The position numbers and the translations under genes were made by a program. Under the pieces are notes generated by a model. It was given only the letters and a program-made list of their open reading frames with translations, was not told the DNA's origin and made no database searches. A stretch of 64,000 bases of DNA from Verrucomicrobiales bacterium. Lineage in GTDB: Bacteria > Verrucomicrobiota > Verrucomicrobiia > Limisphaerales > J093. Position 1 is the first letter of the stretch; every line of letters begins with the position of its first letter. The DNA lies in NCBI GenBank assembly GCA_024233305.1, contig JACKPV010000040.1, positions 1 through 64,000 on the forward strand, in the 5' to 3' direction. Of this stretch, positions 1-8,748 are shown in pieces.

Positions 1-3000
1 GAGAAGACTCTCGCCATCCGACGGGAACTGAAAGCATGGAAGACCGACCCCTCGCTCAGGCGGGTTCGGCGTGAAACCGTGGCGCTGGACCAAGAGGCCG
101 AGCGACTCGCCAACCAGGCCGAGACCGCCATCGAAGCCAATCGCGGGCACGGCAAGGATCTCTTCACTCCCTGCATGGATCTCTGCCGGAGGGCTGAGGA
201 ACGTCTAAACCAAACAAAGATCGCGGAGGCCCTCCAGGAGTCGAAGGCCCGTTTCGAGGTCCTTTCACGGGAAACCGACGGCACGGCTGAAGCGCTTCAA
301 GAATCCCAGGAGAAGCTCCACCAGATCGAACGTGAAGCCGGCGCCATCCTGAAACAGACGACTCCAACCGGCGAAACCACCGAGGCCGCACCCGGGACGC
401 TGGAAGCCGAAATCGAAGCTCTGTCGCTCCGATTCGACCCCCTCCGCACCCGCGTCCGCGAATCACTCGACCAAGCCATCCGTATCCGGTCGGACGCCGA
501 CCATCTCTCCACGGACTTGGGGCGGGACCGGGAGGGCGCGCTGCGCGCCGCGAACGATGCCCGCCACGAGGCCGGCGCGTTGCTCGATCAAGCCGTGGCC
601 GAATGGCGCCGCGTGCTCACCGTAGCCGAGAAGCTCGCCACGGATGCCGACGCCGGTGAGGAACAAGTCCGCCTGCTGCTCAAAGGGTTACAGACACGCC
701 ACGAAAAGCTCCGGGAAACCGTCATCGCGCTGCACCGCGCCGCCAGAGGTCGCCTTTGGAAACGCCTCGCCACGGTCGGGGCCATCGCGCTCATCCTCGG
801 CTCGGCGTGGTGGTGGATTTATCGGAACCGTGCGCACGCGCGACGGGTCGCGAACGTTGCCCAACAGGTCGAGGAGTCGCTGCGATCGGACAACCTCTCT
901 GGAGCGCTGGAACGGGTGCTCGGCTCGGGCCTCGATCCGGCCGACCAGCGGGACTTCACCAATGCGCTCGCGCAAGCTCTTGAATTCCCCGATATCGGCG
1001 TCCAGGAGTTGCTCCCCGGGCAGACGAGGAGAGTGAAGCTGGAACCTCAGCCCCCCACCACCAGCCGATTTCGGAAGGCGTTGCGGAATGTCACGTGGAC
1101 CGTACCGGCCTACCTGTCCCACAACAGTGTAACCGTGGAGGCCACGCGAACGAACTTCACCTGCGCCGACCCGAATGGTCTTGAACTTACGCTGACCGCT
1201 GGCCTCAGATCGGAAGTCAGCATCGGGCGAACAAACTCCTTCCAACTCCCGGTCACGAACGCGCTCGTGCCCGACGGCGCACTCACAATCCGATTCCAAG
1301 TCACGGAAAACGTGCCCCCCACCATCACCGTCCGCGAGGACGACGCGCGGGACCGGACGGCTCTCACCGACTACCAAACGCTGAAACGAACCGCCCCGGC
1401 ATCGCTGCGCCTCGCGGTTTCCGTCGAGGACAAGACGCTTCCCAAGGAGACAAACGCCTCGGTGATCGACGGTCGTTGGAGATTGCCGCCACGGCTGACG
1501 GCGGACCACATCATGGCGAACACCGCCACGAGCCTCGTGCTCACCAACCTCCCTCCGGGTACTTACTCACTGGAGCTGCAAGCGACCGACGGCGCACTGA
1601 CCAGCACCTTCCATCTAACCGTCGAGGTCGCCGAGTCGGGCGATCAGCTCGCGGTACGTGCCTTCGATGACGCCAAGGCCGCCGCAGGCCGGGACAGCTT
1701 TGACGAAGCACGCGCGAAACTGAGGAACATTTCGGACCTCGACTCACTCCGGGAGGACATCCGATCGAACGTTACCGCGTGGCTCCGCGACCTTGAGAGT
1801 CCTCCGGAACTGCTGAACGACACCCTCTCACTCCCTTATGGCGCCACCACCAACCTCATGGAATACATCAGGGACAATCTCCGGGATCAAACAGCGCTGG
1901 GGCGCACAAGCTGGTCGATCACTCCGCTGGACCCGCCTGACTCGGACCCCTCCAACTACCGCGCCAGAACGAATGTAGAGCTTAGTTTCCAGCTCCGCTT
2001 CGCTCCGAATTGGGCGAAGACAACCAACAGATCACTGAGCATCAAGGTCACGCCGACGGCCACGGAGGAGTCGCTGAAGGAGGCACTGGAGAGACTGCGG
2101 GACCCTCGGGAATCAGCTGCGGAGGTGTACCGTGCCCTTCTGGGCCTCACCAGCGACGCCATGCGGGAAGAGGAAGCAGCACGCCTTTCGACCACCCTTG
2201 CAGTATTCGCGAATCTTCAGCTGGAAGGTCCTGATAGCGTCGATGTGCTTGCTGGAGAAACGGGCAGCGTTGAATTGGCGGTGTCCCAATGGCCATTCAA
2301 TGCGCTACCGCCAGCCTGGCGGCTAGCCCTCACCCCCAACACCCCGAGCAATGGGCCGCAGGCAAAGGAAATGACGGTCACCTACACCCCGCCCCCGGAG
2401 AGCGGCGATGTCGAGGTCTCGGTGGAAGTAGTCGCGATTGAAGCGGGCGCCGAAGACGTGACGCCCCGGCTCCAGACGCAGCCAAGGCCCCTCCGATTTA
2501 AGGTTGGTATGAACCAGCCTCCTGAGATAGAAGACCTGCCGAAATCCGCGGAGACGACGGAGTCAACCTGGACGCGTAAGTTCCGCGCTCATGACCCGGA
2601 GGACCACCCGCTGCAATGGCCCGCGATGAGCGCAAACGTCAAGGTCACCAACGCCCCATCTGGAGAGGGATACGAGGTCACCGTCGAGCGTATCCAGCCT
2701 GGCACGAACACGGTCTTTCTGACGGCCAGCGACGGCGTGAGAACAAACCGTTTTACCATCGAGATAATGAGGATTCTCGGGGAACCGCTGGGCGGCGACT
2801 TCGGCCTGCAATGGGTGCCCGACCTGCCCAACAGCAACGGCGTCTGGCCTGGGGAGAAGGTAAAGGGCGGGTGGATGGCCACGAACTGGATCACCGTATC
2901 CCAGTTGGACCGACCTTCCCTGGACAGCCCTGAGGTGCCCCCTGAACCGGCCGAATGCACGAAAGAGAAGGCTGAGGAGTACGTCAAGCAGATCTCCGTG

Positions 3001-3222
3001 GCTGCGGAGGCCGGCTTGCCGGGAGGCTGGAAGGTCATCATCGCGACCAAAGACCAACTCAAGCAGGAGGAGAACAATCTTCCTCTCGGGAAGTACTTCT
3101 GGGCCCGAGACACAACCGAACTCCAAATATTCCATCTGTTTGGGGGAAAGATCATCCCCGGAACAGACCTCACCCAGGCGCAACAACTTGGGCGTTTCCG
3201 AATTGCGGTCGTCCACCCCTGA
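1..3222 (+). CDS. Large membrane-anchored protein, 5' end outside the window, possible degenerate SUMF1-like C-terminus
   Basis: The reading frame is open from base 1 to the TGA at 3222, so the gene probably starts upstream; a GTG at 79 is the first internal start. About the first 240 visible residues are charged and coiled-coil-like. One membrane segment (LATVGAIALILGSAWWW, about bases 766-820) follows, then a long threonine/asparagine-rich extracellular-type region with repeated beta-sandwich-like stretches (for example the proline-rich part at about 2330-2520). The last ~145 residues (from about 2785) keep the spacing of SUMF1/FGE domains: an opening FGLQWVP, a middle GLPGGWK where family members have LPxGWxYRLPTEAEWE, and a final GRFRIAV where they have GFRVA. 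Key residues are lost, so this is a weak match. Many such proteins in this phylum have an N-terminal kinase, which would lie outside the window. Function unknown. Confidence 0.6.
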   Translation, partial: EKTLAIRRELKAWKTDPSLRRVRRETVALDQEAERLANQAETAIEANRGHGKDLFTPCMDLCRRAEERLNQTKIAEALQESKARFEVLSRETDGTAEALQESQEKLHQIEREAGAILKQTTPTGETTEAAPGTLEAEIEALSLRFDPLRTRVRESLDQAIRIRSDADHLSTDLGRDREGALRAANDARHEAGALLDQAVAEWRRVLTVAEKLATDADAGEEQVRLLLKGLQTRHEKLRETVIALHRAARGRLWKRLATVGAIALILGSAWWWIYRNRAHARRVANVAQQVEESLRSDNLSGALERVLGSGLDPADQRDFTNALAQALEFPDIGVQELLPGQTRRVKLEPQPPTTSRFRKALRNVTWTVPAYLSHNSVTVEATRTNFTCADPNGLELTLTAGLRSEVSIGRTNSFQLPVTNALVPDGALTIRFQVTENVPPTITVREDDARDRTALTDYQTLKRTAPASLRLAVSVEDKTLPKETNASVIDGRWRLPPRLTADHIMANTATSLVLTNLPPGTYSLELQATDGALTSTFHLTVEVAESGDQLAVRAFDDAKAAAGRDSFDEARAKLRNISDLDSLREDIRSNVTAWLRDLESPPELLNDTLSLPYGATTNLMEYIRDNLRDQTALGRTSWSITPLDPPDSDPSNYRARTNVELSFQLRFAPNWAKTTNRSLSIKVTPTATEESLKEALERLRDPRESAAEVYRALLGLTSDAMREEEAARLSTTLAVFANLQLEGPDSVDVLAGETGSVELAVSQWPFNALPPAWRLALTPNTPSNGPQAKEMTVTYTPPPESGDVEVSVEVVAIEAGAEDVTPRLQTQPRPLRFKVGMNQPPEIEDLPKSAETTESTWTRKFRAHDPEDHPLQWPAMSANVKVTNAPSGEGYEVTVERIQPGTNTVFLTASDGVRTNRFTIEIMRILGEPLGGDFGLQWVPDLPNSNGVWPGEKVKGGWMATNWITVSQLDRPSLDSPEVPPEPAECTKEKAEEYVKQISVAAEAGLPGGWKVIIATKDQLKQEENNLPLGKYFWARDTTELQIFHLFGGKIIPGTDLTQAQQLGRFRIAVVHP

Positions 3223-3295
3223 GGCAGCCTCGTTGGCACCGGGTCGCGCTGTCTGGTCAACTGATTGATTATCCGGACTATGACTGCAGGCAAGT

Positions 3296-3691
3296 TCAGC
3301 CCGCGACCAGTTTCCTGGCCATGGCGTCGGAGTGCTCGTTCCGCAGGTGGCTGTAGGTCTTGGCGATCAAGACGCCCCCGTCCCGGTGTCCCTGCCAACT
3401 GGCAATGGTCTTGAAATCGATCCCCAACTCGACAGCCCGGGTAATGAAGCAGCGGCGGAGGGAACGTGGCGAGAAGTGCGGGTAGCCTAGCCGGACACAT
3501 GCATTCGTCAGTGCCTTCTTGGGATCGCGGACCTTGAACACCGGCTGGCCGGTCGCAATTCGACCGGACGCCTGGAATCCCTCAAGCAGCGCCTTGAGTT
3601 GGGGAAAGACCGGAATGGAGTACCCCGTGTCCGTCTTGCTGCGGAACAGCCAGATTTTGCCGGCGTCCAAATCGATGTGCTCTCCCCTCAG
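3296..3691 (-). pseudogene. Tyrosine recombinase, C-terminal half (cut off by IS)
   Basis: This is the catalytic C-terminus of a phage-type integrase. It contains SPRSLRRCFITRAVELG (box with the second catalytic arginine), WQGHRDGG and the tyrosine nucleophile in KTYSHLR. It begins in frame at the left edge of the inserted element. Removing bases 3692-5354 and one copy of the 5-bp duplication CTCAG joins it to the N-terminal half at 5355-6022 as one uninterrupted frame of 353 codons (352 aa plus stop), so the break is due only to the insertion. Translation of this fragment could start at an internal ATG near 3670, but it lacks the core-binding domain and is unlikely to be active alone. Confidence 0.88.
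3687..3691. repeat. Target-site duplication CTCAG, left copy
   Basis: Five bases CTCAG directly abut the left terminal repeat and recur at 5355-5359 next to the right one. In the reverse orientation this is the CTGAG of the integrase codons that specify N-L-R once the element is removed. Confidence 0.85.
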
Positions 3692-5354
3692 CCGTAACTA
3701 TTCAGTAGAGGGGGCCGTTTTTGGGGCATACCCCAGCGGAGCGCTGGGAACTCGGAGGGGTTCTCCAACGCGCGCGGCGCGCTCCGCCGTCCCTCGCTCG
3801 GGCGGGCGGGCGCTCTGAACCCCTGGCTCAGGGCGGCTTTGCTTGTCCGGGAACCTCGCTCATCGCCTTGTCCGGCAGGCCTCAGCCCGGACTTTGCGCC
3901 ACTGCATTGCAGTTGGGCACCAGACTGATCATCTTCTCCAGCAACCGGCGCCACCAGGCCCGTTCCTGCGGATCGCGCACCGCCAGCCGGATCGTCGTCA
4001 TCCCGCCGGTCTCACTGATAATCCCCCCGGTGGTGAAGAGCCGGAAACGCAACGTCGCCGCCGTCACCCGGTCCAGCCACCCCAGATGCCGCTGGAACAA
4101 CTGCGTCAGGTTGTAGCTCACAATCGCCAGGGACAGCGCCGCCTCCGTGCTCCAGAACCGCTTCAGGCACAACTTGGGCAGCGCGAAGTCCGCATCCAGT
4201 TGCTTGATCACTTCCTCGCACCCGGCCCGTCCGTTGTAGCGCCGCCACACCTCCACCGGGGACACGCTCTGGGAGAGGTTGGTCACCAGCGCCTGGTAGA
4301 GATAGCCCGGGCAGTCGATCAACAACTTGCCGCCGGTCCGTTGCCGGGCCGCTCGCTTTTCCGCCACCCGGTGGCGCAGCAGGATCAGGCGGCGGGGCTT
4401 GGGCCAGTTGGCTTCCTGATGCCAGACCTCCGCCACCTCGGTGCCGGGCACCGAACTGGCCTGCCAGATCAGGTCCTTCTTCAAGAGCCGTTGCACCGGT
4501 TTGAGCAGGCGGGCCACCACGATGTACGAGAGCCGCCGGGCCTCGAGCAGATTGAGCCATTCAGGCAGGCAGAAACCCGAATCGGCGCGCACCAGGCCGA
4601 TCGCAATCCACTTGGGCAGCCGCGCCAGCAATTCCAGGGTGAAGGCGACCACGTTGTTGGCGCAGCTGGCGTTGCCCGGTCGCAACCAAAAGCCGACCAC
4701 CAGCTTGACCTCCTCGAGCACCGCCACCAGCGGATGCAGGCACGGTTTGGTGCCCAGGCGGGTGTAGCCGGTGGCCACGCCCTCCTGGTGGCCGTCCTCG
4801 TGCAGGAGCCGGGTCGAGTCCAGGTCCAGGCTGTAGCCGCCGGGGCGACTGGGCAGCCGCTCCAGGCACCAGCGCCAGAGGGGACCGAAGGTGGCCAGGT
4901 TCTTCCCGGCCGAGGTGAAGCCCTGGAAGAAGCGGGTAAAGGTGGACTGGCTGCCGATGCGTTGGATGGCCAGCAGCGCGGGCAGCATCACGTCGTTGCG
5001 CAGATGAGCCAGGTGGGCCAGTTTTTGCGCGCCAGCCAGGATGCCGGCCAGGAACCCCAGGGCCAGATCGGCCACCGGGATGGCCTTTTTGCTGGTGCGC
5101 CGATGCGGCAGCACCAGCGCCAGCAAGGCTCCGAAGCGGTGCCAGTGAAGAAATCCGGCGAAGGTGAGCAGCCCGGCCCGCCCGCTGACCTTCTGGTCGG
5201 TGAAACCGATTTGGATGGTTTTCTCCGGCGTCTGGAGCTTAATGAACTCGGTCACTGTTTGGTGACCGGTTCTCCCGGTGTGATTGGAGCGTTTATTTCG
5301 CACCCCTCCATCACTTCCAAACAGTGACCACCCTTGGCTACTGCATAGTTACGG
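3692..5354 (-). mobile_element. IS1380-family insertion sequence inserted in the integrase gene
   Basis: The element is 1,663 bp. It is bounded by near-perfect terminal inverted repeats: 3692-3708 reads CCGTAACTATTCAGTAG, and the reverse complement of 5338-5354 reads CCGTAACTATGCAGTAG, a 16/17 match. CTCAG is duplicated at 3687-3691 and 5355-5359. Ends beginning with CC, 4-5 bp duplications and a single DDE transposase are typical of IS1380 elements. About 190 bp at the left end downstream of the transposase carries no gene. The clean duplication and intact transposase point to a recent insertion. Confidence 0.9.
3882..5303 (-). CDS. IS1380-family DDE transposase
   Basis: This 473-residue protein has the usual length for IS1380 transposases. 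Visible catalytic blocks are SLDLDSTRLL (first Asp), VRADSGFCLPEW (second Asp) and a C-terminal YNGRAGCEEVIKQL (Glu, in the family Y..R..CE context). The start is GTG at 5303, about 50 bp inside the right terminal repeat. It catalyses cut-and-paste movement of the element at 3692-5354. No frameshift or internal stop is seen, so it may be active. Confidence 0.92.
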   Translation of the reverse strand: MRNKRSNHTGRTGHQTVTEFIKLQTPEKTIQIGFTDQKVSGRAGLLTFAGFLHWHRFGALLALVLPHRRTSKKAIPVADLALGFLAGILAGAQKLAHLAHLRNDVMLPALLAIQRIGSQSTFTRFFQGFTSAGKNLATFGPLWRWCLERLPSRPGGYSLDLDSTRLLHEDGHQEGVATGYTRLGTKPCLHPLVAVLEEVKLVVGFWLRPGNASCANNVVAFTLELLARLPKWIAIGLVRADSGFCLPEWLNLLEARRLSYIVVARLLKPVQRLLKKDLIWQASSVPGTEVAEVWHQEANWPKPRRLILLRHRVAEKRAARQRTGGKLLIDCPGYLYQALVTNLSQSVSPVEVWRRYNGRAGCEEVIKQLDADFALPKLCLKRFWSTEAALSLAIVSYNLTQLFQRHLGWLDRVTAATLRFRLFTTGGIISETGGMTTIRLAVRDPQERAWWRRLLEKMISLVPNCNAVAQSPG

Positions 5355-5359
5355 CTCAG
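5355..5359. repeat. Target-site duplication CTCAG, right copy
   Basis: Right-hand copy of the 5-bp duplication, directly adjacent to the right terminal inverted repeat that ends at 5354. Confidence 0.85.
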
Positions 5360-6022
5360 ATTGGCACACTCGGCGGTCCCAACCCCGGCGAGTCCCATGA
5401 ATTCGACGAGGAGCGCGGACTCCTTCGCGTCATCGTTCAGTTTCTGGCGACGGATTTCCTCCACTATCTCGCGGAATTGCGGCCAAGTTGGGGTGTCGCG
5501 GATCGGCTCCTCGGGCTTCAGCATGCGCAACCCGGCCGCTGGGGACTCGGCCAGAGCGCGCGCCGAGATGGCAATCTTGAACAGTTGCCGGAGGAACACG
5601 ATGTAGGCGTTTAGGGAGGTGCGCTTGATCCGGCTGCGGTGCCGGGCAAGCCAAGTCTCCAACTGAGCTGGCGTCACGTCCTTTACCGGAACGTCCAGGC
5701 CGTATTTCCAGGTTGTCCGGAAGATGTTCAGGATCGACCTCCGATTCACCTGGGTCCCGGCGTCGAAGCGGGCGAGCTGTTCCTCGTACATCCGGAGGAG
5801 CGCTTCCACGGTCAGATCCTCCTGGCGTGGGTCGAGCCGCCGGGCACCCTCGATTTCGTCTTTGAGCTTGCGCTTGGCGAGCTCCCGATCGGTCGTTTTG
5901 AGGCTCCGCCAGACCAGTTTGCCGTCCCGGCGGTAGACGGCGTAGTAGGCCTTGCTGCTCGAGTATCGGTAAAGGTTCTCGGCAACACGGACAAACCGGC
6001 CGTTGCGTGCGTGCTGTTTCAT
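5355..6022 (-). pseudogene. Tyrosine recombinase, N-terminal half (cut off by IS)
   Basis: This is the N-terminal arm-binding and core-binding (SAM-like) part of an integrase, starting at ATG 6022. It includes LVWRSLKTTDRELAKRKLKD (AP2-like arm-binding region), SRIKRTSLNAYIVFLRQLF (core-binding) and the start of the catalytic domain, MGLAGVGTAECANL. Here the usual G-L-R-x-x-E block reads G-V-G-T-A-E, a variant in which the first catalytic Arg is displaced or absent. As it stands the frame runs 34 codons into the insertion element and stops at 5252. The gene reads away from the tRNA-Gly 3' end 80 bp upstream, the normal position for an integrase of a tRNA-targeted island. Confidence 0.88.
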
Positions 6023-6102
6023 CGCTCCGCGAGTATAGAAGCGGAGTATAGAAGCAGGACCGCCGGCAGGTCAAGGAATCGTCGTAAGTGGTTGGTAGAG
6101 AG

Positions 6103-6179
6103 TGGAGCGAGCGAAGGGATTCGAACCCTCGACATCAACCTTGGCAAGGTTGCGCTCTACCAGACTGAGCTACGCTCGC
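6103..6179 (-). tRNA. tRNA-Gly (anticodon GCC)
   Basis: On the minus strand the acceptor stem GCGAGCG (6173-6179) pairs with CGCTCGC (6107-6113). The D arm is TAGCTC...GAGC, the anticodon arm CAACC-TTGCCAA-GGTTG gives anticodon GCC, and the T loop is TTCGAAT. CCA is encoded at 6103-6105. The body matches the common bacterial tRNA-Gly(GCC). The integrase next to its 3' end makes it the probable attachment site of the island to the left; the second att copy is not in this window. Confidence 0.96.
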
Positions 6180-6424
6180 TTCAAAAAGCAGGGACGTTAT
6201 AGCCCCGGACCACCGGCCACGCAAGCCCTGTTTTCCGCAAAATCACAGTTGGCGCGCAGCGCAGCATTCCCGGACCGCGGAATTCATTCCGCAGCGAGCT
6301 TGACGCCGGGCGGGGCGAGCGGAATGAACTCCACGCACCATTTCCCCAGACGCCATGAACTCGAACAAAACCGAGCGGCGCACCCACAACTCGCCCCCGG
6401 CAATCGGCGCCCGGGGAGACAACC
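6180..6424. other. Non-coding gap
   Basis: About 245 bp between tRNA-Gly and the end of the DUF255 gene. It should hold the tRNA promoter (minus strand). I see no conserved frame or clear terminator hairpin with a T-run. Confidence 0.4.
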
Positions 6425-8539
6425 TCATTCCGCCGAGCCACGCCGGCCCGCGCCCGGATGGTCCGCCGGACGCCCGGCGGATGCGAGGCGGCGCCGGAGT
6501 TCCTCCGGCCGAGTCGCCGGCGGCAGACAGGACTCCCGCGTGCAGACGTAGGCAGTGGCAGCGGCCTCCCCGAGCGGCTCGAGATCCTGCGCGAACGGAT
6601 CGACCGGACCGGCATCCCCGAACACCACCCGGTTGGGATCGAAGGTCTGATGGACCGTTCGCAGCAACGCATCCCGCTCCGCTGACGATTCCCCGACGAT
6701 CACCACCCGGGATCCACCGTGCAGGAAGAAATCGAGTGCGGCGAGCAATCCGGGCATCGCCTGGGGCGCCCGTTCCAACCGGTCTCCGAATAAACGCAGC
6801 ACCCCCTCCGCAGCGCAACGAAACCCGCTGTCTGCCGTGATCGCGGCCAGCCGCAACAGGCTCAGAGCGGCAACCGAGTTCCCCGCGGGCTCGGCGCCGT
6901 CGTAATCGTCCTTCATCCGGAGAATCAGGTCGTCCCCCGGTCCGCCGCTCAGCCAGAAACCGCCATGTTCGGTATCGTGGAACCTCTCGATCATGGTCTT
7001 CGCCAGGACGACACCGAAGGCAAGGTATTCGGGATCGAGCGTGGCTTCGTAGAGATCCAGCACCCCGGCCAGCAGGAACGCGTAGTCCGGGAGCAACTGC
7101 GCCGCGTCCCGCTCCCCTTCGCGCCAGCGGTGGTGCAAAGTCTGCGACGCCTCGTCCCAAAGTGCGCGTCGGATGAAGCCCAGGTTCTTCTCGGCCGCCG
7201 CGAGGTAGCGCGGTTCGCCGAGCACGGCGTAACCCCGCGCGAAGGCGCCGAGCATCAGGCCGTTCCACGAGGTCAGTATCTTGTCATCGAGATGCGGGCG
7301 CACCCGCCGCGCGCGCGCCGCCCGCAGCCGGGCCCGGGCCAGCGCCAACAGTTCCCACTCAGCGGCCTCGAGGTTCTCCTCCGCGACGTGCAGGACGTTC
7401 TGACCGGGCAACGGATCAGGGTCGCTGTGGTCCACGAAATTACCCCCCGCCGTCACCCCGAAATGGCGCACCGCCACGGCGCATTCCTCGGGGCTCAGCA
7501 GCTGTTGGAACTCGGCCAGCGTCCAGCAGTAGAACTTCCCTTCCTTGCCTTCGCTGTCCGCGTCCTCCGCGGAATAGAACCCGCCGTTCCCGTCCGTCAT
7601 GTCCGCCAGCACGTAGTCCAGCGTGGCGCGCGCCGTCGCGGCAAACGCGGCCCGACCGGTCGCCTGGTGAGTTTCGAGATAGAGGGTGGCCAGCTGCGCA
7701 TTGTCGTAGAGCATCTTCTCGAAGTGCGGCACCAGCCACCGCTCATCCACCGAGTAGCGCGCGAAGCCGCCGCCGAGCAAATCGTGAATGCCACCCGCCG
7801 CCATGCGCTCGCAGGTGTGGGCAACCATCGCCATCACGCCCGCATCCCCAAGGCGATGGCCGTGCCGGAGCAGGAACGCCGGCTGGGTCGGTCGCGGGAA
7901 CTTCGGAGCCTGCCCGAAACCGCCGTGCCGCGGATCGTATTCGGCCTGCAGCACGGCGGCGGCGTGTTCGAGCCACTCGGGTCTGAGGGATGCGTCCGCC
8001 GCGGCGCCGCGATTGACGAAGCCGAGCAACTGCTCATGCAGGCGTGCGGCGGACCGGGTCACCTCGTCCCGCCGTCCCACCCAGACCTCCTGTATCTGCG
8101 CAAGCAACTGCCGGAAGCTGGCCCGGCCGGGCGCGGGTTCGGGAGGGAAATAAGTGCCGCCGAAGAACGGTTTCAGATCCGGCGTGAGGAATACGTTCAG
8201 CGGCCAGCCACCGCCACCCGTCGTCGCTTGGACGAACGTCATGTAAACCTGGTCCACATCCGGTCGCTCCTCGCGGTCGACCTTGATGCTGACGAAATGC
8301 CGGTTCAGCAACTCGGCCACCGCCGCATCCTCGAAGCTCTCGCGCTCCATCACATGGCACCAGTGACACGTCGAATAGCCGATGCTGAGGAAGATCGGCT
8401 TGTCCTCGTCACGCGCCCGCCGGAAGGCGGCCGCTCCCCAAGGCTGCCAGTCGACGGGGTTGAACTGGTGTTGCAGCAGGTAGGGTGATTTCTCCCGGGC
8501 AAGCCGGTTGGGTTGTCGGGCGGCGGCGGCAGGATTCAC
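6425..8539 (-). CDS. DUF255 thioredoxin-domain protein (YyaL/SPATA20 family)
   Basis: The N-terminus has the family signature NRLAREKSPYLLQH...NPVDW, then a thioredoxin-like fold with STCHWCHVMERESFED (CxxC-type motif), then YFPPEP, then an (alpha/alpha)6 barrel-like region with DDKILTSWNGLMLGAFARGY and GGFWLSGGPGDD. At about 704 residues it matches the usual ~650-750. The GTG at 8539 is preferred: the frame stays open to an ATG at 8815, but that would overlap the divergent folE2 start and add ~90 low-complexity residues with no family similarity. The exact reaction is unknown; members are often described as putative cellobiose-epimerase-like or redox proteins. Confidence 0.88.
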   Translation of the reverse strand: MNPAAAARQPNRLAREKSPYLLQHQFNPVDWQPWGAAAFRRARDEDKPIFLSIGYSTCHWCHVMERESFEDAAVAELLNRHFVSIKVDREERPDVDQVYMTFVQATTGGGGWPLNVFLTPDLKPFFGGTYFPPEPAPGRASFRQLLAQIQEVWVGRRDEVTRSAARLHEQLLGFVNRGAAADASLRPEWLEHAAAVLQAEYDPRHGGFGQAPKFPRPTQPAFLLRHGHRLGDAGVMAMVAHTCERMAAGGIHDLLGGGFARYSVDERWLVPHFEKMLYDNAQLATLYLETHQATGRAAFAATARATLDYVLADMTDGNGGFYSAEDADSEGKEGKFYCWTLAEFQQLLSPEECAVAVRHFGVTAGGNFVDHSDPDPLPGQNVLHVAEENLEAAEWELLALARARLRAARARRVRPHLDDKILTSWNGLMLGAFARGYAVLGEPRYLAAAEKNLGFIRRALWDEASQTLHHRWREGERDAAQLLPDYAFLLAGVLDLYEATLDPEYLAFGVVLAKTMIERFHDTEHGGFWLSGGPGDDLILRMKDDYDGAEPAGNSVAALSLLRLAAITADSGFRCAAEGVLRLFGDRLERAPQAMPGLLAALDFFLHGGSRVVIVGESSAERDALLRTVHQTFDPNRVVFGDAGPVDPFAQDLEPLGEAAATAYVCTRESCLPPATRPEELRRRLASAGRPADHPGAGRRGSAE

Positions 8540-8748
8540 TTGGGCGGGTTCCCGTTCGTTTCGGATCAATTTGTGTGTTTCGCGACCGGGCCCGGGCGCC
8601 TTCCGCGCCGCAACTCCGGGGAGCGGGACCGTCAGCCGCTCGCGTGAACCGCAAGGTAAGCCCGGTTTATCCGGACGCAAGCGCGGGATCACGACGAGGA
8701 TTCGCTGCGCAGGTTTGGCGTTCGCGGGCGGCCCTGCTACTCTCCCGC

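Noticed and set aside
2779..3222. Left-edge SUMF1-like tail as a second DGR variable region
   Set aside because: It has no nucleotide match to the TR, and the variable-loop residues are not conserved.
3843..5327. A 494-codon open frame on the plus strand within the IS
   Set aside because: It is antisense to the transposase; the product is Gln/His/Arg-rich low complexity.
6103..6179. Anticodon GGC (Ala) on a tRNA-Gly body
   Set aside because: Reading the plus strand directly suggests this, but the correct minus-strand loop is TTGCCAA, giving the ordinary GCC anticodon.
6965..8488. A 507-codon plus-strand frame
   Set aside because: It is antisense to the DUF255 gene, which has clear family motifs.
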